From: Diatrype stigma
Lineage: Eukaryota > Ascomycota > Sordariomycetes > Xylariales > Diatrypaceae
Direction of reading: 5' to 3'
Length of the DNA stretch: 64,000 nt
Assembly: GCA_022225965.2 (NCBI GenBank)
Contig: JAKJXP020000021.1
Coordinates: forward strand, 310,001 to 374,000
This document shows positions 34,012 through 43,466 of the stretch, piece by piece. The position numbers and the translations under genes were made by a program. Each line of letters starts with the position of its first letter. Positions within the stretch are counted from its first letter, which is position 1. A model generated the notes under the pieces. The model searched no databases and was not told where the DNA came from. It worked only from the letters and a program-made list of their open reading frames with translations.

Positions 34012-37000
34012 TAGGCATATACCTAGGTACAGGGATTCAATTCTTCATAACGTACCGTCATTCCCCTTGTTACACTGATTTCATTATGTCCATTAGCTAC
34101 TTTCACCGCATACCAAAAAGATCAGTGTTAAGGTAAGGTACTTGTATGGAAACGAGGAGTATTGGGCTTGGAGCCCACTAAGGCCAGGTATTAATTATGC
34201 CAATGACGTCCATCGAAATACCCAGGCCGGATGTTACTTTTACATAGTATAGGCGGCTAAACGCCTAGACCTACCCGAGGGAAGTATCCGGAGAAGCATA
34301 AAAATCGGCATTGGGCACCCATTACTACCTCTGATGAAGTTAACTATCTCCGATTTCGGTCAGGGGGCATACTAGGTAGACTCAGAACGCCCATCCCGAT
34401 ATTCGCCTATCCTGAGATTCTCGGCCTACCTCCAGCGTACTGAAGAAAAGTGAAGCAGACAGTGGGAATGTGCCTTGCCCATGACGTTCCCATATACTTC
34501 GTGTAATATACGTAGCAACTCAACAGTCGACCCCCCTGTTCTGGGTTGCAGAGCAGCCGAGCCCTAACGGATAGCTCGAATCAACATCTTTTCTGGCGCC
34601 CCCTCCCCTACTCTTCTCTAATCTCTGTCAGTCGATATTTCAATATTAGGGGCTCGGACAGCACTGGTTCAAACTGCATGTCAAGCTGATCTTCCAAGCA
34701 TGTATCATAAAAATGACGCAATAGCCATCAGAATCTCGGAGCCTAATGCAGTGTTGTAATATCACAGAAGGCCTGCTGCTAACCCCTTGTCTATATTCGC
34801 TGCGTTATGACTCCTTGTTAAAACATGACGCTTATGTGTACATATGTAGGATTCGTATATGGCATCTGCATTTCGTGATTTAAACTTCCATCGTGTTGGG
34901 CAGTAGTCTGTGATCACGATGGGGATCAATCCACCTGGGTGCCATAACTATCTTTCATGATTGAACCCTTCATAAGTAAATATACAACAACATCAACCTA
35001 AAGAAACAGTAATTAAAGCTTTAGTTTATGTATAAAGAAATTTGAAGTAGACCAGTCGGGTGGATATTGTTCCTATGACCCAACAACGTAAAGCATTATC
35101 ATGCAAGGCTGTACCCGAGAGCTAGGGCCGTGTATCCGTTACCAGTTATTTTCCACTCCGTTAATGTATTGCCATATGATATTATTTCTTCCAATCTCCC
35201 CTCACAATAGTACGTAGACTAATTTGGAGGTTATCGACGGCCGCAATGGCTCTACAAAACCTGACAGGAACAGCACATGACGAGGTATACGATAGCTAAT
35301 ATTAGATACGTAGGTCACCAGTTTGGGGTAGCATACTTGTATATGCACACATGTCAGCAGAGCCTGGCCTATTAGAGGACATTGATGCGACAGCTATTTA
35401 TGGCTATGTGGCTACTGACCTAGCCCTCACTCGCTGGACGATGAATTGTACATATAGCTAGCAAGCTGCATAGTTAGGCAACGTTCAAGAGGTTCCAGGC
35501 GAGGCCGCACATACAAGTTTGGGCGCCTTCTTGTTCATCGCCTCTCACATGATAGGTTGGAAGCGTTCCGAAAGAAGGCAACTAGTGTCGGACGGAATGT
35601 GGTTTGTAGATCCTGTGTTGACCCACGGTTTACTTGCCGCCAGCCGACTTGGAGTAACACGAAGTGGTCTGGATGCCGCCCCGGTCGGTTGCCTAGACAA
35701 GTGATCGAATGGGCGCTGGGGACAGTGGCCTATGTGGTACGGTGCCTCGTCGTTGGGATCTTTCGAACTGTCTCGATGGTCTGAAGCTTCCACCTCCATG
35801 GAGTAAAACCATAAATCTGAGATCTCGGCGCTACCACCCCCGGGCATATGTGGACCATAAGTATGCCATCGCATACTGTGGAGCTCACTTTCTTCATGTT
35901 CATGCTGTTGAAGTGCAGCACTCATTTCAACTACTGCAGCATGTGGGTTATTGCAGCATGTGTCATTAGCACATGCATATCGTTGTACCATCCTGGTCGC
36001 TGGAACTCTTCAACGCGCGTTTGACTGGGGTCAGATTGGGACCGTTTCTTTTCCCACCTTCTGTTCCCAATTTCTGGTAAGGGGTGAGAATAACCCCAAG
36101 AATAGCGTCCCGAGTGTACCAGCCCCCTTACAGCCAGCTGGTACTTTAAACTGGAAGCTATAGTAGTAGGGAGTACCTAGGTAGGAATGGCGGGGTCATG
36201 CCCAGCTGGAAGTTCTGGAGCACATGAGCCGCTAGGGCCCACTGAGGGTCGATGGTTCGGCCCGCTATATAAGTTTGATCGTTGACGGGAAGCTAATTTA
36301 GGTACCTTGCTTGGCCCTGTGTACCTACATACATGTAAGTATGTACCTTACCTATAGGTCTGTACATGTATGTACGTAATACTTGTTCAGGTCAGTACAT
36401 ACTGTAGTAACATTCAACGGCGCCAAGATATTATAGGCTGCAACGGGCAGAACAAGGAGGAAATGGGCGGCTTTGTACGGGATTTGCCTACAAAAGCCGA
36501 AGCTCCAGACAGTTAGATAACCTGAATTGGAACACACTTCTTCAGTATAACCCAAATGCCAACAGTATGAGCTAAAGGGGCCCCTGGGGTTATCTACTAC
36601 ACCATGCCGATCGCAAACTGTTCCCAAGCAGCTACCTAAGTAAAGAACTGCCAGGTTAACCCAGCCTCGTTATAGCTAGGCCGCCCGAAAACTCTGTATA
36701 CCTCCTTGTACATAGTATTTTGGTTTGGTGCTGCGGGAGATACAATACCACCTTGGCTACTTCGCACCTTGTATTCATCACCATATGAACATAGAATCCA
36801 ATATTTAGAATCTCCTTACGAAGTGATGAGTGCTTGGCTCAATTTATGATCCCGGCGAAGTGAACATCCATGTACGTTGTGCCGCATACATTCCGACAGG
36901 CAGCCAACAGTTGTTACCTACGAAGTAGTTGGACCTTGTCTATAGGAGGGTAGGCGTTTAGAAAGTCGGTATAACCAATTGTCACTCGTAAAACATCAAA

Positions 37001-37075
37001 AGTATCGGGCACCGGGCGGGCTATGTACAAAGTCGGTATAGCAAAATAGCTGCGCACCAGTCAACTCTCACATTA

Positions 37076-37093
37076 TTTTTTTTTTTTTTTTTT
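37076..37093. repeat. Poly-T run of 18
   Basis: An uninterrupted run of 18 T in the gene-poor region. Its origin is unknown. Confidence 0.85.
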
Positions 37094-38001
37094 CTCTTGA
37101 AAGGTTTTGGTACTGTACCACCCCTGAATTGCTAGCGCAGACCACGTTGCGTTCGACTTGGCAGGACTAGACTTTCAGTTCATGACGTGGTCTCTGGTCC
37201 CTTCCTACCCCCATTTTATTCATTTGCATACTCGCAGGATCATTGGGCTACAGTCCAGCACGACATGGGCTGGTGTTGATCATCCAGATAATTCACTAGT
37301 GTCAGATATTTTGAAAGCTTTTAGCTTCATTTGCCTGGCACATTACCGAACCTATCATTTGGGACCCGGCCAATTACGGAGCTACAGCCTAGTCACTTAG
37401 AGTCGATTAGTAGACTTTGAAACAACCTAGAACCATGAAAGGTCAAAAAGGAGGGGGGCTCATTACATGAATCGAATGAACGAGATGTATCATGAAATCA
37501 TGGAGACACCAGACGAGAGGATTATGTAGATTGCCGAATATGACTGGTCATCATTGTCAGATCGGATTTCTCACAGCTGGTGTGGGGTGCGTTTTGAAAC
37601 GTTTCCCATTAGAGCCGTCACGATATACCCCCACGCTTCCCGTGAAAGACGGGAGGGATAGGATAATACAATGGACATTATACCTACGTTTCGACTGGTA
37701 ATTGCTGCAGGGATCTAGCTTCCTTCCCGAGAAGCCTCCACCCGCATGAATGCATAGCTATCGTTGTAGGTCGAGACTCGCATATCTAACCAAGGGAGGG
37801 GACCGCCAATGCCTCATATTGTTCCAGTCTGTAGGGACGAGAGACACTGAAGAGTACTCCAGTCCACCCCCCCTGAAAAGTATCGCACGTAGGTATACAA
37901 GTATATACTCGTATATATATATAATTATATAGCTAAATACCTACGTAGCTGATCCGTATATAGCTGCCAGTAGGCATTGCCCCATGCCCCGCCGCCCCGG
38001 T

Positions 38002-38091
38002 GCAGATCAAGTCTCACCCTCGAATGGAAGGGTACCCATTCATCGCGCAGATCAGGTCTCACCCCCGAATGGTGGGGTACCCGTTCATGGT
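38002..38091. repeat. Imperfect 45-bp tandem repeat
   Basis: Two diverged copies, 38002-38046 and 38047-38091, both starting gcagatca(a/g)gtctcaccc and containing cgaatgg..gggtaccc(a/g)ttcat. The 45-bp period is a multiple of three and both strands stay partly open, but there is no other sign of a gene. Confidence 0.8.
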
Positions 38092-40521
38092 CGCAGAAGA
38101 ATAGTCCATTCAAGTAATTGACTACGTAAATAGGCAGGGGACTGCAGAAAACCAGGTACCTCGCGGGGTATGTTTACCTAAGTAGTAATTTTCAACGCGA
38201 CACAAGATACCTCGTCTACACTTCGAAGGCTTTTATACGTTAGTGTTGGCCAAGTATTGGGCTGCTATCTTCCTACCTACCTAGCCCTACCTTACCCATC
38301 ACTTGGAGAGGGTGTGATGAACAATGTTCCGGTGTGAAAATCTACGTGTCCGGACGTATTGGAAAGGCAGGAAGAGGCTCTTCTTGCTACCCCCACCACG
38401 CCCAAGTCCTTTACCGCTCGCTGCCTTTACAATAAACGAAGTCTCAACTCAACGAGTGGTATGCTTCTAGATTTCGTCGCATCCTTTGTTCACATATAAA
38501 GTCATGTCCAGTCTGCACCCACAGCCATGAGCAACGGCGCTGCGCCTTTCGTCAGCTCCGGGAGGTCTACTGTTCGTGGCGTTCTTGCTACCGCTGTTTC
38601 AGTATAGCGAGCCTGCGGGTATCAGTTGGCATATCGCCGTCCCTCTCTCGACTCGGATGACCATTGCCCGATTTCGGAGTTGGTATATCATCGCCTGGAA
38701 CATGCCGTCCGATAGGTCGAAGACAGCCGCCCAGGGCTCCGCTTAGTATGTCCATAACACACACTCTTATACGTTTGGATCTTGGTACACCGTTGTTTGA
38801 TAGGCGGTTTCCTTGTTACTCGAACAGCGAGCTGACACCCTACTAGCGGCGGTAGTGAACCTCCGCTATCGAGACACGCGGTTTCATCTGAAGATCGAGT
38901 CAAGCTATTTCTTCAAGATGGCCGTGTCCCTTCCAATATGTTCGGCGCTCTATCATCCGCTGATGGTGTAGCGCCCCTAAGGCGTCACTCGGCGCTGCTG
39001 TCGTCAGTCGACCAGTTGTTTCCGAAAAGAACAAGCAAAGCCGGCATAGCCTCCCCAGCACCGACGATGCCCGAAGGCAACCATGGAATGGAAGGGTCTG
39101 ATGGAAAGACTCATAATAGGGGTAGTTCGTCCTATAGGAGAGGATAGTGCCTATTGACGATTATCAACGAAGAATATATCCTTTGACTCGGTAAGTAAGT
39201 GGGCTCTCAATGTCAATGCCCCTTTCATCATATAACGACATACTTTCTCGGTTGATCTGCCCTTATTGAACGATCCCTAGTAACGTTGAATGTAGTGTTA
39301 GCGTGCTCTAATTATACTGATCGATCTTCCTTCGATTTGGTATTCCGCCCTCATTGTCGGCTAGGCCATTATCCACGCCCTGTCGTCAGCAGTGTCGTCA
39401 TGTCTTGCCTATCTCCGACGAAATGTATTACTCCGCTATGTAGGGACACGGTGGATCCACCAGTCGCATTTACAGCCTGTGAATATTGGATCGATGTGTG
39501 TACTGGTTACACATAGCTTGGAGGTAACAAGGGAACTGGGCCCTTTTATACATTTATCGCCGATATCGCGCGTCGCTGAAGTCAGAAGTGTTGAAGTGGG
39601 TTTGGGTTTGGATCGCAGAGTCCTAGTACTACAGTAGTACTATAGTTACATGCAACGCGGGAGTGATGTAAGATCCCGAACGGATGACATGCGCTCAAAT
39701 AGACGCGAATCATGGGACAAGGAGATCACCGAGGGAGAAATCATGTCCATAGCAACGAGGTTGGAATAAGGTTGTGAGTGGACCCTCGGAATGAAACTTG
39801 AAATCTTCAACCCCACCCGTGAGATGCTAGTGATGCTAGTGATACTTAATGCAGGAGATATGAAACTTACCCTTCTTGTGGTCGGTCAGCTCGCCCACCG
39901 GGTAACCTTGTTTAGGTGAGGCCCGAAGACGGCCGACATGATGGACCTCGCTGCCAGGAATATCCTCGGACAGCCCAGGGTGCTTCTGTCGCCAGCGGGG
40001 TTTCCGTACGTCTTCAGTCAGTATCTTCAAATACCCTCAAGGAGTAGACAGCGACCCGTAATGCTAAGAATTTCCAACCCCGCCAAACTGAAAGAGGCAG
40101 GAATAAGAGTTGGCCAATGGATTGTGATCGCATCGACACACTATAGGTATAGTGTCGCTGGCACTGTTCAAGATACAAGTAGCTAGATATAAGTCTTCCT
40201 ACGTCAGCCAGGTTGCTAGTCACCCCCCATAGCTTGATCATCCCAACCCCCGGGACTACGGGACCCTCTCGCCCCTGAATACCCCAGACAGCCCTAACCT
40301 CCAATGGCCAGCATCGTTCCCGAGCTTGCGGAGAAAGCGGAGTAACGCCCCCCAATCGCTCCGAATTGGACCGAACCAAACTTGCGTTAGATCCTGGACC
40401 ACAGCAGAGGAGGTAATATTGCCTACAATTCAGCCTAAACATGATGGTTCACCCCTAGAACCTGGCATCTGGGGAGATGCTGCCCACTATTACCCCAGAT
40501 CTTGTTACTGTATGTTGGGGT

Positions 40522-40527
40522 GGCTAG
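40522..40527 (+). promoter_or_regulatory. Possible XlnR-type site (GGCTAG) and TATA-like box
   Basis: GGCTAG lies 79 bp before the GH67 start codon and is followed at 40532 by tataaac. GGCTAR is the classic XlnR/XLR1 binding core that induces hemicellulase genes. A single hexamer can occur by chance, so the call is weak. Confidence 0.3.
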
Positions 40528-40605
40528 CATGTATAAACAACGAAGTCGTCCTGGCTTATGTCTTGCGCCGGTGTTGTTTGTATGCTCGGACTCTTCGTCG
40601 CCAAG

Positions 40606-43149
40606 ATGCGTAGTCCCTGGTTCTTAGCCTTCCTCTCACTAGGGCTCGTCACCGCCGAAGATGGGCGAAACGCCTGGCTACGATACGCGCAATTGCCCGA
40701 CAACGTGCTCCGGCATGCCAGGGTTCCAAAAAGCATCATTGCTCTCAACAGCACTGAGACCAGCCCTGTCTTTACGGCTGGCCTAGAGTTGCAGAAGGGA
40801 ATCCGAGGTGTCACGGGCAAGACACCCGACCTGACACACGAGGGCTACAACAATCGCAATGGAAGTGGCTCAATTGTAGTTGGTACCGTCGAGGCTTACA
40901 CCGAAGCTGGGGGTGCATCTCAGATCCCCGAGCTGGATGAGGATGGATTTTGGTTCAGCACAGAGGGCGACAACGTCGAGATTGTCGGACAAAACGAGCG
41001 AGGTGCATTGTATGGTGCCTTCGAGTATCTCTCGATGATAGCTCAGGGAAACTTCACTGGGGTAGCTTACGCCACAAACCCCAGTGCTCCAATCCGCTGG
41101 GTAAATCAATGGGACAACCTCGACGGTACGATCGAGCGCGGCTACGCTGGGCTTTCCATCTTCTTCGAGAACAATGTCACTGTCTCCAACCTGACCCGTG
41201 TGACCGAGTACGCGCGCCTCCTATCATCCATCCGCATCAACGGCATTGTTATCAACAACGTCAACGCGAACCCCATACTTCTGACCCCCGAGAACTTGGC
41301 TGGGCTAGGGAACATCGCCGACGCAATGCGCCCATGGGGCGTCAAGGTCGGCATTTCACTTAATTTCGCATCGCCCCAGGACTTTGGCGGCTTAGATACG
41401 TTCGATCCCCTCGACCAGTCGGTCATCGCATGGTGGGCGGATATCACGAAGAAAGTCTACGAGAAAGTCCCGGACATGGCGGGCTACCTCATCAAGGCCA
41501 GCTCGGAGGGCCAGCCCGGCCCCCTAACGTATAACCGGACGCTGGCCGACGGCGCCAACCTGTTCGCCCGGGCCGTGCAGCCGTACGGCGGGATCGTCAT
41601 GTTCCGCGCGTTCGTCTACGACCACACGATCGCGTATGACAACTGGTACAACGACCGGGCCAACGCGGCCGTGGACTTCTTCCGGGACCTCGACGCCGAC
41701 TTCGACGACAACGTCGTGGTGCAGATCAAGTACGGCCCGATCGACTTCCAGGTGCGCGAGGCGCCGTCGCCGCTGTTCGCGCACCTGCGCCACACCGCGA
41801 CCGCCATGGAGCTGCAGGTCGCCCAGGAGTACCTCGGCCAGCAGTGCCACCTCGTCTACCTGCCGCCCCTGTGGCGGACCGTCCTCGACTTCGACCTGCG
41901 CGTCGACGGCCAGCAGTCCATCATCGGCGCCGACATCCTGACGGGCAAGACCTTCAACAAGAAGCTCAGCGGCTACGCCGGCGTCGTCAACGTCGGCCGC
42001 AACGCCACCTGGCTCGGCAGCCACCTGGCCATGTCGAACCTGTACGCGTTCGGGCGGCTGGCGTGGGACCCGGCGGCCGACAGCGCGGCGATGCTGCGCG
42101 ACTGGACGCGGCTGACCTTCGGCCCTTCCGACGACGAAGCGGTGCTCAACACCATCGAGAGCATGTCGATGGCGTCGTGGCCGGCCTACGAGAACTACAC
42201 GGGCAACCTGGGCGTGCAGACGCTGACGGACATCACGGGCCCGCACTACGGGCCGAACCCGCAGTCGCAGGACCACAACGGGTGGGGCCAGTGGACGCGC
42301 GCCGACGGCGAAGGCATCGGCATGGACCGGACCGTGCGCAACGGCACCGCCAACGCGGGCCAGTACCCGGCCGAGGTCGCCGCCGTCTTCGAGGACGTGG
42401 CCGCGACCCCGGACGACCTGCTGCTGTGGTTCCACCACGTGCCGTACACGCACCGCCTGCGGGGCGGCGAGGGCCCGACGGTCATCCAGCACTTCTACGA
42501 CGCGCACTACGCGGGGGCCGAGACCGTCGCGACGTTTCCGGCGCAGTGGGCCGCGCTGCGGGGCAAGATCGACGCGCAGCGCTACGAGGAGGTGCTGTTC
42601 CGGCTCGTGTACCAGGCCGGGCACGCGATCGTGTGGCGCGACGCCATCAGCGAGTTCTACCTCAACATGTCGGGGATCGCGGACGAGCGGGGGCGGGTGG
42701 GCCGCCCGCACCCGTGGCGCGTCGAGGCCGAGGACATGGAGCTCGACGGCTACCGCGTCACGGCGGTGACGCCGTTCGAGGCGGCGTCGGGCCTGCGCAT
42801 CGTGCAGACGGTGGACAACTCGACGGCGGCGCGGGTGCGCGCGCGCCTGCGGCAGTTCCCCGACGGCGTGTACGACGTCGCCGTCGCCTACTACGACCTG
42901 TACGAGGGCCGGGCGCGCTACGAGCTGTTCCTCAACGACCGCAGCCTCGGCGCCTGGGTCGGCGATCTCGAGGACCGCCTCGGGTACACCCTCACGCGCG
43001 GCATCGATGGCCACTCGGCCACGCGCGTCACGTTCCGCGATGTGCAGATCCGGAAGGGCGACGTGCTTCGGATCCAGACGCTGCCGGATGGGAGGGAGAC
43101 GGCGCCGCTAGACTATGTTGCGGTGCTGCCGCGGGGGGTGGTCGATTAA
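40606..43149 (+). CDS. aguA: Secreted GH67 alpha-glucuronidase
   Basis: A single exon of 847 residues from the ATG at 40606. An in-frame ATG at 40558 would put 16 extra residues before a clear signal peptide (MRSPWFLAFLSLGLVTA), so 40606 is preferred. Domain order matches GH67: an N-terminal alpha/beta domain with IVVGT, DGFWFSTEGDNVEIVGQNERGALYG; a central TIM barrel with IRWVNQWDNLDGTIERGYAG, IRINGIVINNVNA and KASSEGQPGP (Glu near residue 301, a hallmark of the family); then IVMFRAFVYDH, QIKYGPIDFQVREAPSPLFA, and a helical C-terminal domain with WHP-like and NGWGQWTRADGEGIGMDRT segments. The enzyme removes 4-O-methyl-glucuronic acid from the ends of xylo-oligosaccharides after xylanase action. 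Several N-glycosylation sequons agree with secretion. Length fits known fungal enzymes (about 840). Confidence 0.95.
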   Translation: MRSPWFLAFLSLGLVTAEDGRNAWLRYAQLPDNVLRHARVPKSIIALNSTETSPVFTAGLELQKGIRGVTGKTPDLTHEGYNNRNGSGSIVVGTVEAYTEAGGASQIPELDEDGFWFSTEGDNVEIVGQNERGALYGAFEYLSMIAQGNFTGVAYATNPSAPIRWVNQWDNLDGTIERGYAGLSIFFENNVTVSNLTRVTEYARLLSSIRINGIVINNVNANPILLTPENLAGLGNIADAMRPWGVKVGISLNFASPQDFGGLDTFDPLDQSVIAWWADITKKVYEKVPDMAGYLIKASSEGQPGPLTYNRTLADGANLFARAVQPYGGIVMFRAFVYDHTIAYDNWYNDRANAAVDFFRDLDADFDDNVVVQIKYGPIDFQVREAPSPLFAHLRHTATAMELQVAQEYLGQQCHLVYLPPLWRTVLDFDLRVDGQQSIIGADILTGKTFNKKLSGYAGVVNVGRNATWLGSHLAMSNLYAFGRLAWDPAADSAAMLRDWTRLTFGPSDDEAVLNTIESMSMASWPAYENYTGNLGVQTLTDITGPHYGPNPQSQDHNGWGQWTRADGEGIGMDRTVRNGTANAGQYPAEVAAVFEDVAATPDDLLLWFHHVPYTHRLRGGEGPTVIQHFYDAHYAGAETVATFPAQWAALRGKIDAQRYEEVLFRLVYQAGHAIVWRDAISEFYLNMSGIADERGRVGRPHPWRVEAEDMELDGYRVTAVTPFEAASGLRIVQTVDNSTAARVRARLRQFPDGVYDVAVAYYDLYEGRARYELFLNDRSLGAWVGDLEDRLGYTLTRGIDGHSATRVTFRDVQIRKGDVLRIQTLPDGRETAPLDYVAVLPRGVVD

Positions 43150-43466
43150 CGAACGATCAACGTAATGCCTAATATATATTGCTGGAGCCTGAGTGTTCTC
43201 GTAATGAGGCCCTCCCTTGTAAATGGAAAATCACTGGTGTATACGTATCATCAAACCACATACTCATATTACATTTCTCTCTATATCCCTTGCAGTAATG
43301 TCTCGGTCTTCGTGGGCAGGCAGTCACAATTTTATGGAAGAAATCCCACCCTCCCCCGCTGCGATCCCCCTCAATGTACAACCCTGAAACTTAGGCAATT
43401 GCACGCAAATGTACGAAACCCTTCAGTCGCCTTGTCTAATGGGAAACCCGGTCATTGCTGGTCGGT
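43150..43466. other. Intergenic between convergent genes
   Basis: About 320 bp between two stop codons. Nothing else is seen. A near-perfect 15-bp direct repeat around 43450-43481 (cattgctggt..ggtt) spans the end of the ankyrin gene. Confidence 0.5.

Larger units (their letters stand above)
33612..40605. other. Gene-poor region of about 7 kb
   Basis: No supportable gene across 7 kb. The longest ATG-initiated ORF is 148 codons (35545-35991, minus) and resembles nothing I know. The sequence has many TA dinucleotides, short GTA/TAC-rich inverted repeats (for example 36300-36400), a poly-T run, two small tandem repeats and no recognisable transposon ends. The right end is the GH67 promoter. Confidence 0.5.

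Noticed and set aside
35545..35991. A 148-codon ATG-initiated ORF on the minus strand in the gene-poor region
   Set aside because: No signal peptide, domain or codon bias; one ORF of this length is expected by chance in 7 kb.
36300..36420. GTAC/TACATGTA-rich inverted repeats as a transposon end or hairpin RNA
   Set aside because: Repeats are short and simple, with no matching partner at a distance.
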